Notes: generated by a model not told the origin, from the sequence alone. Counted from the first letter of the stretch, positions 1-6,845 are shown. The stretch: DNA of 10,746 nt from CAADGU01 sp964581605 (GCA_964581605.1 CAZOPF010000150.1:1-10746); one strand, 5' to 3'. Program-made: numbers and translations.

Positions 1-20
1 CTAAAGAAAGGGGAATGGCG

Positions 21-46
21 ATTAAAAATTGGAGATCAACCCAATT
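21..46 (-). terminator. possible weak terminator after rlmB
   Basis: Six-base inverted repeat (27-32 with 41-46, 8-nt loop) just downstream of the rlmB stop codon. Read on the minus strand, the second arm runs into a short T-rich stretch. The stem is AT-rich and short, so this is only a candidate intrinsic terminator. Confidence 0.3.
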
Positions 47-48
47 CT

Positions 49-792
49 TCAGGTAAACTTTCGGGCCTGCCACACCTGGTAGAGGAGGATGGATCCGGCG
101 ATGGCCGCATTGAGGGAACCCACCTGACCTTTTTGCGGCAACTTCAGGCGGATGTCGCAGCTCTGGCGCACCAGCCGCCGCATCCCCTCCCCCTCGTTGC
201 CCACCACAATGCCGAGGGGTATGTTCAGGTCAACTTCGGGCAACAATTTGGCCCCCTCATCTAAATCCAGCCCCACAATCCAGACACCTTCGGCTTGCAG
301 ACGTTTGAGGGTTTGCACCAGATTGGTTACCTGCGTGATCAGCAGGTGCTCGCTGGCCCCGGCCGAAAATTGGGCGACGGCCGGGGTAATGTCTGGGGCG
401 CGTCGGTCTTGCAATACCACCCCATGCACACCCACAATTTCGGCCGTGCGCAGCAGTTGGCCGATGTTTTGCGGGCCGTGCAACAAATCTAGCAGCAACA
501 GAAAGGGTTTTTCGTTACGTTGGGCCGCCAGCGACAGGATGTCATCCAGGTGGCTGTACTTGTATGCGCCGGCTTCCAATACCATGCCCTGGTGGGAGCT
601 ATCACCGGCGAGGGTGGTAAGGTGGTTTTTGGCGGCAAGACGAATGGGGATATGACGGGATTGGGCGAGGGTTTGATACGGCCGTGTCACCTTCTCCTCC
701 AACCCCTGCTGCAACCACAAACAATACAGGTCGCGGCGGCTGCCCCGCAGTGCCTCCCAAACAGTGTTGCGCCGGATAAGGTATTCGTGCAT
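49..792 (-). CDS. rlmB: TrmH/SpoU-family 23S rRNA (guanosine-2'-O-)-methyltransferase, RlmB type
   Basis: A 247-residue cytoplasmic SAM-dependent RNA 2'-O-ribose methyltransferase. RlmB family members modify G2251 in the peptidyl-transferase P-loop of 23S rRNA. Seen from ATG 792: an N-terminal L30e-like substrate-binding region (about 1-75), then the SPOUT knot with its three motifs. Motif 1 is GPQNIGQLLRTA near 106-117, motif 2 is VVGNEGEGM near 196-204, and motif 3 is LPQKGQVGSLNAAIA near 218-232. The SLN of motif 3 is intact. The frame also opens at GTG 837, but those 15 extra residues (MPPPIAGHGL...) lie inside an intergenic inverted repeat and are not family-like. MHEYLIRRNTVWEAL looks like the true N-terminus. 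No clear Shine-Dalgarno precedes 792. It sits 62 bp after cysS on the same strand, as in many Firmicutes. The family is secure; the exact RNA target is inferred from context. Confidence 0.9.
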   Translation of the reverse strand: MHEYLIRRNTVWEALRGSRRDLYCLWLQQGLEEKVTRPYQTLAQSRHIPIRLAAKNHLTTLAGDSSHQGMVLEAGAYKYSHLDDILSLAAQRNEKPFLLLLDLLHGPQNIGQLLRTAEIVGVHGVVLQDRRAPDITPAVAQFSAGASEHLLITQVTNLVQTLKRLQAEGVWIVGLDLDEGAKLLPEVDLNIPLGIVVGNEGEGMRRLVRQSCDIRLKLPQKGQVGSLNAAIAGSILLYQVWQARKFT

Positions 793-802
793 GGTGTGCG
801 TA

Positions 803-848
803 ACCGGTAATCCGTGGCCTGCAATCGGTGGGGGCACGGATTACGGGT
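803..848. repeat. inverted repeat in the cysS-rlmB gap
   Basis: Arms 803-815 and 836-848 match as reverse complements in 12 of 13 positions, with a 20-nt spacer. Words of the GATTAC/TCACCG type continue to about 859. In the minus-strand transcript this would fold as a hairpin ending 10 nt upstream of the rlmB ATG. Similar words occur near 6311-6357, 6821-6841 and 9772-9789, so this looks like one member of a degenerate intergenic repeat family. Confidence 0.6.
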
Positions 849-854
849 CACCGA

Positions 855-2300
855 TTACGATTCAAGTTTCCAGATCGTGCCATCTACCCGGTCTTCCAGG
901 ATGACGCCCAGGGCTTTCAGCTGGTTGCGGACCAGGTCGGCGGTGGCCCAATCTTTTTTCTGGCGGGCTTCGGCACGCAGTTGGATGAGCAGGCGAATCA
1001 GGCCATCTTCGCGGTCGGCGTTGGCGCTGCTTTGCGCCTGGTCGGGGATGATGCCCAGGACGGCGCCGCCACATTCACGGTAGAGTTGGTCTACGGCCGT
1101 GAGCGTCCCCCTCGTTTGCGGCCCCTGTTCATTCAGCAGCACATTCACCTGCCGCGTCAATTCTTGCAGCACGGCCAACGCCGCCGGGGCATTAAAATCG
1201 TCGCTCATCTTTTCCACAAACGCTGCTTTGGCATTGTCCAGCAAGAGAGCGGCTTCGGACGAAAGTTCGCCTTCAGCCGCCTGGCGCAGTTGCTCGCGCA
1301 CCAACGTCACGGCCCCCCAGATACGCTGCCACCCCTTTGCCGCTGCTTCTATTGCCTCGTCAGAAAAATCAATGGGGTTGCTGTAATGGCTGGACAAAAT
1401 AAAGGTACGAATAGCTTCCGGCCGCCAGCGTTGCAGCGCCTCCTTTACCGTCAGCGTATTGCCCAGACTTTTGCTCATCTTCACCCCATCCAGCGTTAAC
1501 GAGCCGGTCAGCATCCAATACCGGGCAAACGATTCGCCATGCGCCGCCTCGCTCTGGGCGATCTCACATTCATTGTGTGGGAAAATGTTGTCAATCCCGC
1601 CGCCATGAATGTCAAAGGTCGTGCCCAGATATTTATTGGCCATGGCCGAACATTCAATGTGCCAGCCGGGAAAACCCTCGCCCCAGGGACTCCACCAGCG
1701 CATAATGTGTTCCGGTTCGGCCCTTTTCCACAAGGCAAAATCGAGCGGATGCCGTTTTTCTTCGCGCACCGCTTCCCGCGTGCCTTCCTCCAACTCTTCC
1801 ACGCGCCGCCCGCTCAATTTGCCATAGTCGGCAAAGGAAATGACGCTGAAATAGACATTCCCATCCACTTCATAGGCATGGCCTCTGGCGATTAGCTCTT
1901 CAATCATGGCGATTTGTTCGGGGATGTGGCCGCTGGCACGGGGGCTGATGTCTGGCCGCTGCACGCCCAGCGCGTCCATATCGGCGAAGTATTCACGCAT
2001 GTATGTTTCCACGACCTGCATAGGCCGGGCGGACATTTGCCGCGCCTTTTTGAGAATGCGGTCTTCGCCGGTGTCCAACATGTGGCCTACGTCGGTGATG
2101 TTTTGCACGTAGAGAAGGTCATGGCCACTGTAGCGCAGAAAACGGGCGATTACGTCAAAGCTGACATAGGTTTTGGCGTGGCCGATGTGTGAGTAGTCAT
2201 AGACGGTGGGACCGCAAACGTACATGTTGATTTTGCCCTCGGTCAGGGGCACAAATTCTTCTTTTTTGCGGGTGAGGACGTTGTAAATTTTGAGGGACAT
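855..2300 (-). CDS. cysS: cysteinyl-tRNA synthetase
   Basis: A 481-residue class I aminoacyl-tRNA synthetase that charges tRNA-Cys with cysteine in the cytosol. The Rossmann catalytic core shows the HIGH signature at residues 38-41 (YSHIGHAKTY) and the KMSKS loop at 274-278. The zinc site that discriminates cysteine is complete: C29, C217, H242 and E246, matching the known E. coli ligands in order and spacing. An alpha-helical DALR-like anticodon region follows (about 310-440). A C-terminal piece ending in VDGTIWKLES is typical of the family. Length is close to the usual 460-480. A good Shine-Dalgarno (GGAG, 5 nt before ATG) supports the start at 2300. It lies between yacL and rlmB on the same strand with 60-70 bp gaps, probably one operon. 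Confidence 0.98.
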   Translation of the reverse strand: MSLKIYNVLTRKKEEFVPLTEGKINMYVCGPTVYDYSHIGHAKTYVSFDVIARFLRYSGHDLLYVQNITDVGHMLDTGEDRILKKARQMSARPMQVVETYMREYFADMDALGVQRPDISPRASGHIPEQIAMIEELIARGHAYEVDGNVYFSVISFADYGKLSGRRVEELEEGTREAVREEKRHPLDFALWKRAEPEHIMRWWSPWGEGFPGWHIECSAMANKYLGTTFDIHGGGIDNIFPHNECEIAQSEAAHGESFARYWMLTGSLTLDGVKMSKSLGNTLTVKEALQRWRPEAIRTFILSSHYSNPIDFSDEAIEAAAKGWQRIWGAVTLVREQLRQAAEGELSSEAALLLDNAKAAFVEKMSDDFNAPAALAVLQELTRQVNVLLNEQGPQTRGTLTAVDQLYRECGGAVLGIIPDQAQSSANADREDGLIRLLIQLRAEARQKKDWATADLVRNQLKALGVILEDRVDGTIWKLES

Positions 2301-2317
2301 AAGAACTCCAGACAGGT

Positions 2318-2370
2318 GAGATGAGAGATTGGGAGATGAGAGATTAAAGTAGTGAAATCTCCAATCTCTC
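2318..2370. repeat. 15-bp-period direct repeat with an inverted arm
   Basis: Two identical 13-bp copies (2318-2330 and 2333-2345, unit GAGATGAGAGATT) sit in the yacL-cysS gap. The stretch 2323-2332 is exactly complementary to 2361-2370, giving a possible 10-bp stem that reaches into the yacL stop codon. There is no T-tract, so a terminator is unlikely. It could be an mRNA-processing or spacing element, or simply a decayed simple repeat. Confidence 0.7.
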
Positions 2371-3427
2371 AGGTTCGGGCAAAGATCATGCGGCCGGCCG
2401 TCGTTTGCAGCACTTTGGTAACGGTGACGTTGAGGGTTTTGTTTATGAGCGGGCTACCATCTTCCACCACGACCATTGTGCCATCCTGCAAAAAGCCTAC
2501 CCCCTGGCCTGGCTCGCGCCCTTCTTGAATAATTTTAATGTTCAGAGATTCGCCGGGCAGCATATTGACTTTGACGGCATTGGCCAGGTCGTTGATGTTG
2601 AGAACGGAGACCCCTTGCAGTTCGGCCACACGGTTGAGGTTGTAATCATTGGTCATAATGGGGCAGTGCAGGTGTTTGGCTAAAGCGACCAGTTTGCTGT
2701 CGGCTTCGCGCACTTCAGAGACATCCATGTCGGTAATTTTGGTGGGGATGGGGGCTTCGTTTTGCAAATTGGTGAGCACATCCAGCCCCAAACGGCCGCG
2801 CCCGCGGCGCAGGGGGTCGGGGCTGTCGGCGATATGTTGCAATTCAGACAGGATGAAGTTGGGGACGAGCAGGGTGTCTCGAATGAAACCCGTTTTGCTG
2901 ATGTCAGCAATACGGCCGTCAATAATCACACTGGTATCCAATAAAATAAACTGCTCCTGGGGGGGGGAGGCAGTGCCAGCCCCGCCGTTGCCCGGCTGTG
3001 ATATGCGCAGCCCACTCAAAAAGGCCTTTAGCTCATTCTGGCGGGAGACCATAATGATGACGCTCAGGTAACAAAACAGTACAGCGGCCGTCAGGGGGAG
3101 TATTTGCCGGAACGGTGAGCCTAACAAGGAAAGGGGCAGCGCCAGCAAAGCGGCGGCCATCAACCCAATGAACAGGCCAATGATGATGGCTACCAGCCTT
3201 TCCGGGGGCATGGTGATGAGTTGGGTGGTGATATAGCGGAGCGGGCGGATAGTGATGTAGGGCGTTAAGATCAACCCAGTCAGAAAGCCCAAAAGCGCGA
3301 ACAAAAAGGAGTATGACTCGGCCGACCCTTCAAAAAAGGCCGACATTTCTTGACCCAAATAGACGCCCAGCAGTGCGCCAGCGACTGCGCCAATAATACG
3401 AAAGATAAATTCAATACTCAGTTTCAT
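2369..3427 (-). CDS. yacL: YacL-like membrane-anchored PIN/TRAM domain protein
   Basis: A 352-residue protein in three parts. Four hydrophobic segments (about 7-27, 40-58, 78-100, 108-127) should place it in the membrane. A linker (about 130-158) follows. A cytoplasmic PIN nuclease fold begins at ILLDTSVIIDGR, and its acidic metal-binding residues are all present: D164, E195, D243 and D261. A C-terminal TRAM nucleic-acid-binding domain (about 290-350) ends in LQTTAGRMIFART. This arrangement is that of Bacillus YacL, a predicted ribonuclease whose substrate is not well established. An intact active site suggests a functional nuclease, but the target cannot be read from sequence. The upstream Shine-Dalgarno is weak. 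A terminator-like hairpin lies 35-66 bp before the start. A run of nine C on the coding strand (2959-2967) falls in the linker. Confidence 0.93.
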   Translation of the reverse strand: MKLSIEFIFRIIGAVAGALLGVYLGQEMSAFFEGSAESYSFLFALLGFLTGLILTPYITIRPLRYITTQLITMPPERLVAIIIGLFIGLMAAALLALPLSLLGSPFRQILPLTAAVLFCYLSVIIMVSRQNELKAFLSGLRISQPGNGGAGTASPPQEQFILLDTSVIIDGRIADISKTGFIRDTLLVPNFILSELQHIADSPDPLRRGRGRLGLDVLTNLQNEAPIPTKITDMDVSEVREADSKLVALAKHLHCPIMTNDYNLNRVAELQGVSVLNINDLANAVKVNMLPGESLNIKIIQEGREPGQGVGFLQDGTMVVVEDGSPLINKTLNVTVTKVLQTTAGRMIFART

Positions 3428-3461
3428 AAAGAGGTGACCTTTTCAATGGTCTGAATAATGA

Positions 3462-3493
3462 CAAAAAAGTGAACATACCTCTGGTAAGTTCAC
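3462..3493 (-). terminator. terminator-like hairpin just upstream of yacL
   Basis: Arms 3469-3479 and 3483-3493 pair in 10 of 11 positions around a 3-nt loop. On the minus strand the hairpin is followed directly by six T (3463-3468). This is a textbook intrinsic-terminator shape. It lies about 300 bp beyond the upstream gene, which has its own terminator, and only 35 bp before the yacL ATG. It may end a separate short transcript or act as an attenuator in the yacL leader. Confidence 0.6.
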
Positions 3494-3779
3494 CACACAG
3501 TTGTGATATGGTTATGCAAATGACGGCCGTCAGACGAAGGCAGTGTGTGGATGAGAGGGGAAGCAGGTGATGTGAAAAATGAATGGCAATAACTCCCCAA
3601 CAGGTGAAAAATGTGAATAATCCCTCAGCACAAGAACAGCCTCAACATCCGTTGCCCCAATCAATCTGCTAAAACAAATAAATGGCGATTAATTGTTGCC
3701 AATAAACCAAAAATTTAAGGATAGAAAAGATGGTAGCACAGGCACGGTGAAGCGGCAACCATTCACAAAAATAAACGGC

Positions 3780-3815
3780 AAAATGGCTGGCGTATGAAAG
3801 ATACGCCAGCCATTT
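3780..3815 (-). terminator. intrinsic terminator of the membrane-protein gene
   Basis: A perfect 15-bp inverted repeat (3781-3795 with 3801-3815) with a 5-nt loop begins 1 bp after the stop codon of the upstream minus-strand gene. On the minus strand the stem ends in a short T run. Its position and strength make it a confident terminator. Confidence 0.8.
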
Positions 3816-3816
3816 A

Positions 3817-4647
3817 TTAACGCGGGGGGCGTCGGGTGGGTGAAGCTGGTGGTGATGAAGGCATTTCGGGGCGGGCGGCACGGCCGTCGCCCTCTGGTGG
3901 TTTGGCGCTCATGGCCGGGCGGGTGGCGGGGCGGGGTGGGCCAGGCCGCGGGCGGGCGGGCTGTGGTGGCGGGTGGGGTGGCTCAGTTGGTCGTATTTGT
4001 GCCGGTGGGGTACGACCCGGCGCTGGCTGCATGGCCTCCGCCTTAGCCGTAGATTTTACCGGAGACCGCCGCAGATCACGCACATCAAAAATGTACTCAC
4101 CGGCCACAGAAAACGCCCCAATGAACAAAATGCGCGTCAGCCAGACCAACGTGGCTACAAAAAACGGCACCCAACGCAGCAATTGTTCCCGACTGAGAAC
4201 TTCATTACCAAAATCGTGAGATAACAACGTCACCGAAACGGCCCACCAGGTCATCATGGCATTCATGGTGGCGGCAATGAGCCAGGCACCCATCAGATAC
4301 CAGACGGCCGTTGGCTCTTGCCGCCCCCGTTCTGGTGTAAACAAACGGGACAAGCCGGCAAAATCAATGGCACAAAAAGCCACCGCCAGAATAGTCGCCC
4401 AACGCAGCCCGGCAAAGCTGACATCACCCAACAAATTGTCTAGCGCATAGCGCGTGGTATCAAAATTGAACGCTTCAAAAGCCACCAACGCCACCAGCAA
4501 AATGACACCCGCAATCAATTTGCGGGAAACATTTAAGTTAGCCAGCAAGTGAGCTTGTGATTCCTCTTGTGGTTTTTTATGAGGAGAGTTACTGCCTCCC
4601 GTTGAAAATACGCCCTGTTTTCGCATGGTAGATGTTCCTGAAACCAT
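3817..4647 (-). CDS. four-helix membrane protein with proline-rich tail, function unknown
   Basis: A 276-residue protein that I do not recognise. Visible parts: a polar N-terminus (1-40), four predicted membrane helices (about 43-60, 81-100, 114-140 and 158-182), then a basic stretch DVRDLRRSPVKS. A low-complexity tail (about 208-276) is dominated by P, R, A and G and ends TRRPPR. Even helix number and basic flanks suggest both ends are cytoplasmic, with the tail perhaps a flexible binding arm. The start is uncertain. ATG 4647 has a weak AGG five nt upstream that lies in a hairpin. ATG 4626 (residue 8) has AGGAA at a good distance and may be the real start. The tail-coding DNA is far richer in G/C than the rest. 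It appears monocistronic, with its own promoter (4856-4884), a 200-nt leader, and a terminator at its stop. Confidence 0.75.
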   Translation of the reverse strand: MVSGTSTMRKQGVFSTGGSNSPHKKPQEESQAHLLANLNVSRKLIAGVILLVALVAFEAFNFDTTRYALDNLLGDVSFAGLRWATILAVAFCAIDFAGLSRLFTPERGRQEPTAVWYLMGAWLIAATMNAMMTWWAVSVTLLSHDFGNEVLSREQLLRWVPFFVATLVWLTRILFIGAFSVAGEYIFDVRDLRRSPVKSTAKAEAMQPAPGRTPPAQIRPTEPPHPPPQPARPRPGPPRPATRPAMSAKPPEGDGRAARPEMPSSPPASPTRRPPR

Positions 4648-4652
4648 TGAAA

Positions 4653-4680
4653 CCTGACAGGTTTTTAGAATTCTGTCAGG
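4653..4680 (-). promoter_or_regulatory. hairpin in front of the membrane-protein start
   Basis: Perfect 8-bp inverted repeat (4653-4660 with 4673-4680, 12-nt loop). On the minus-strand mRNA it ends 5 nt before ATG 4647 and would hide the AGG that could serve that start. The left arm also forms a 13-bp palindrome AACCTGACAGGTT (4651-4663). A role in start selection is inference. Confidence 0.4.
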
Positions 4681-4765
4681 CCTGTATTATTTTCTCCCAT
4701 CCCTTAATTGGTTTGTTACCCTGATACCTTCTGCCATCGGCGTGATGTGGGCTAGAGAGAGGGGT

Positions 4766-4797
4766 AGCACCGGCAAGGGTCGCTACTTGCCGGTGCT
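4766..4797 (-). promoter_or_regulatory. strong leader hairpin
   Basis: Perfect 12-bp GC-rich inverted repeat (4766-4777 with 4786-4797) with an 8-nt loop, inside the predicted 5' leader of the membrane-protein gene. Neither strand has a T run after it, so it is not a typical terminator. I match it to no known riboswitch family. Confidence 0.55.
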
Positions 4798-4855
4798 GTA
4801 GGGGGAAGAGGGTATGTGTTGAGAAGAGGGAAGAGGGTTTGTATGTCTGACCAGA

Positions 4856-4884
4856 ATAATAGCACAGATGTTCTATAAAGTCAA
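4856..4884 (-). promoter_or_regulatory. sigma-70-type promoter for the membrane-protein gene
   Basis: On the minus strand, TTGACT (4884-4879) and TATTAT (4861-4856) are separated by exactly 17 nt, each one mismatch from consensus. Transcription would start near 4849, giving a leader of about 200 nt before the coding start. Confidence 0.65.
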
Positions 4885-4929
4885 TGTTTTTCCTCATCAA
4901 AATCACAGCCACCCCCTACCAAAACCGCG

Positions 4930-4935
4930 TATAAT
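4930..4935 (+). promoter_or_regulatory. -10 element of the M28 peptidase gene
   Basis: A perfect TATAAT ends 11 nt before the ATG at 4947. A start 6-7 nt downstream would leave a leader of only about 5 nt, so the mRNA may be nearly leaderless. This fits the absence of a Shine-Dalgarno. No good -35 is visible at 17 nt. Confidence 0.4.
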
Positions 4936-4946
4936 CCGCGCCGGTT

Positions 4947-6320
4947 ATGATGAAGAAACAACACCGCCTGTATTGTCTGCTTATTTTTTTCTTGTCGGCT
5001 TGCTCATGGGGAGAAATGCTGGAGCCAGCGCCCCAACCCACGCCGGTGGCAACGGCCGTACCCTGGTCATTAGACCTGGCCCCCTCTGGTGAACTGGTGA
5101 TTGACCCGGTGAGTGATGTGGTGCCGGCCATTGACCCGGATATTGCGGGGCTAGTTGCCGCTGTGTCTCAACAACAACTCATCGGCTACGTGCAGGCGGC
5201 CGAAAGCTTTGGCACCCGCAATACATTCAGCGTTACCGACAACCCCTCATTTGGCGTAGGGGCGGCACGGCAATGGATTTTTAACGAATTTCAGCGAGTG
5301 GGCAACGGCCGTCTCCAGGTGGAGTTCCAAAAATTCCCCGTCTATTTTGGTGGTTTTGCCGCCGAAGGGTGGAATGTCGTCGCCACATTGCCCGGTACAT
5401 CTGGCAGCAACGATGTCATCGTCATCATGGCGCATTATGATACCCGCCCGGTTGAAGCCACCGATGGCGTCAGCCTGGCCCCGGGGGCAAATGACAACGG
5501 TGCGGGCATTGCCCTGCTGCTGGAAACCGCCCGTCTGCTCAGTTCTCGTGAATGGAACCAGACGATTATCTTCCTGGCAACGGCCGCCGAAGAGCAAGAC
5601 ACCCAGGGCGCACGCCGCTTTGTGCAAGAGATTTATTTAGCCGGGATGGATGTGGTGGCCGCTATCAATTATGACGGCGTAGGTGGCGAAGCGGGTATTC
5701 CGCAAAACATTCGCCTCTTTGCCCCAGAAATGCGCCAATCTCTCTCTGGTGAACTGGCTCGTTACTATGAATACATAGCCGGGTTGTATGTGCCCGCCTT
5801 TCCCATTCACCTGATTGACGCGCTCGATCGGGAAGGGCGTTATGGCGACCACCGCGAATTTGTCAATGCCGGTATGCCCGCCATCCGCCTCACCCAATCC
5901 ATTGAAAACCCTGACTTGCTTAATTCCCGGCGAGATACCTGGTCGCAAATTGATTACGACTATTTGCAGCAGGTGGTACAGATGAATGTGGCGGTGGTGG
6001 CGAATCTGGCCGGTTCGCCAGCCACACCGGAAGTGCCGTTGATTCGGGCTATGGATGAGCCAGGACAGTATCGGCTCAACTGGTCGGTAGACCCGATGGC
6101 GGCCGGCTATGCGATTGCGTTTCGGCCAATCACACAGGAGCGGTATCCGGCGTTTCGTTTTGTGCGGGCGCGGGAGGCGGGGAACATTGCCCTGACCGGT
6201 TTTGAGCCGGGGACAACGTATGCGGTGAGTGTGGCGGCGTTGGATGGGTACGGCCGTGTCAGCGATTTCACCACCGAAGTGATCGTAGAACCTGTTAGCC
6301 AAACTGCCAGTAATCCGTGA
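4947..6320 (+). CDS. lipoprotein M28-family zinc aminopeptidase
   Basis: A 457-residue exported peptidase. The N-terminus has a basic start, a hydrophobic core and the lipobox LSAC with C19, so it should be lipidated and membrane-anchored outside the cytoplasm. A short proline-rich spacer follows. The M28 catalytic domain (about 70-355) has all expected di-zinc ligands: H163 (AHYDT), D183 (GANDNGAG), E216, D243 (NYDG) and H302 (GDHREF). E215 is the general base. Family members release N-terminal amino acids from peptides. The C-terminal 90 residues (about 360-450) look like one fibronectin-III-type beta domain (YRLNW..., GFEPGTTYAVSVAAL). A role in scavenging extracellular peptides is inference. 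Two tandem ATGs (4947, 4950) are equally possible starts. It converges on the SRPBCC gene with a 31-bp gap. Confidence 0.92.
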   Translation: MMKKQHRLYCLLIFFLSACSWGEMLEPAPQPTPVATAVPWSLDLAPSGELVIDPVSDVVPAIDPDIAGLVAAVSQQQLIGYVQAAESFGTRNTFSVTDNPSFGVGAARQWIFNEFQRVGNGRLQVEFQKFPVYFGGFAAEGWNVVATLPGTSGSNDVIVIMAHYDTRPVEATDGVSLAPGANDNGAGIALLLETARLLSSREWNQTIIFLATAAEEQDTQGARRFVQEIYLAGMDVVAAINYDGVGGEAGIPQNIRLFAPEMRQSLSGELARYYEYIAGLYVPAFPIHLIDALDREGRYGDHREFVNAGMPAIRLTQSIENPDLLNSRRDTWSQIDYDYLQQVVQMNVAVVANLAGSPATPEVPLIRAMDEPGQYRLNWSVDPMAAGYAIAFRPITQERYPAFRFVRAREAGNIALTGFEPGTTYAVSVAALDGYGRVSDFTTEVIVEPVSQTASNP

Positions 6321-6357
6321 TGCGGGCCACTATTGGTTTACGGTTGACGCATTACGG
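6315..6357. repeat. imperfect inverted repeat between convergent genes
   Basis: 6315-6324 and 6348-6357 pair in 9 of 10 positions and overlap both stop codons. The words resemble the GATTAC/TAATCCG repeat seen near 803-848. It might serve as a two-way transcription stop, but there are no clear T-tracts. Confidence 0.4.
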
Positions 6358-6804
6358 CTGGGTGGCAACGGCCGTGAGCTTCTCTAACTCCTGCACATAA
6401 ACAGGGTGCAGCAGGCGGGTGGCAAACCAGCCTTCCACTCTCCCCCAAACGCCGTCACGCACCTTCGTTTCGGTGGTAATCGTCACATATGCGCTCTGCC
6501 CCCCATCGCGGGGTTCAACGGTGAAGGTCGTCACAGCCCCCGTTTCCAGGTCACTTTCCACCAGCACCCGGCCCGGCTCAGGCTCACTGATGGTGGCGCG
6601 GAAGGTCTGTAATTTGCCCATGAGCCGCATTTGAAAGGAGATCTCCGTGCCCGCGCCAACGCCACCTTTTTCCACAGTTAATGAAACAAAAGGTGGCCTG
6701 GGCAAAATGGCGGGATGCCCATGGTGATAGTCGGCAATGATTGCGTAAACTTTTTCGGCTGGGGCCGGGATTAACGCCGAAGCTGAAATACCATGTTGTG
6801 CCAT
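6352..6804 (-). CDS. SRPBCC (START/Bet v1-like) family protein
   Basis: A 150-residue cytoplasmic protein with the SRPBCC helix-grip pattern. It opens with a beta strand and IPAPAEKVYAIIADYHHGHPAILP, typical of the family's first helix region. Antiparallel strands follow (GAGTEISFQMRLMGKLQTFRA, ETGAVTTFTVEP, SAYVTITTETKV). A long C-terminal helix (about 122-148) closes the ligand pocket. Members bind hydrophobic ligands or act as cyclases; nothing here fixes the ligand. ATG 6804 has a GAGGG Shine-Dalgarno at about 7 nt. It lies 41 bp downstream of the GCS2/YbdK-type gene on the same strand, so co-transcription is likely. The gap holds another TTCACCGATTACC word. Confidence 0.85.
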   Translation of the reverse strand: MAQHGISASALIPAPAEKVYAIIADYHHGHPAILPRPPFVSLTVEKGGVGAGTEISFQMRLMGKLQTFRATISEPEPGRVLVESDLETGAVTTFTVEPRDGGQSAYVTITTETKVRDGVWGRVEGWFATRLLHPVYVQELEKLTAVATQP

Positions 6805-6845
6805 ACCAATCCCTCTACCTGATTATCGTTCACCGATTACCGGCT

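Larger units (their letters stand above)
3428..3816. other. gene-free stretch between yacL and the membrane-protein gene
   Basis: About 390 bp with no convincing reading frame. It contains two hairpins listed separately (3462-3493 and 3780-3815), one exact ACGGCCGT (3523-3530) inside a 12-bp perfect palindrome (3521-3532), and imperfect repeats of GTGAAAAATG-like words around 3570-3620. The part between the hairpins is AT-richer than the genes. It probably holds the yacL promoter, but I see no strong -35/-10 pair. A small RNA cannot be excluded or shown. Confidence 0.6.

Noticed and set aside
828..1499. 223-codon plus-strand frame opposite cysS
   Set aside because: Antisense shadow of cysS, whose motifs are complete; high GC creates long open antisense frames.
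3669..3881. 70-codon minus-strand frame MPPAPKCLHHHQ...
   Set aside because: It runs through the strong terminator and overlaps the end of the membrane-protein gene in another frame; no ribosome site or family-like sequence.
4676..4912. 78-codon minus-strand frame in the leader region
   Set aside because: It starts upstream of the predicted promoter and spans the 12-bp hairpin; composition is not protein-like.
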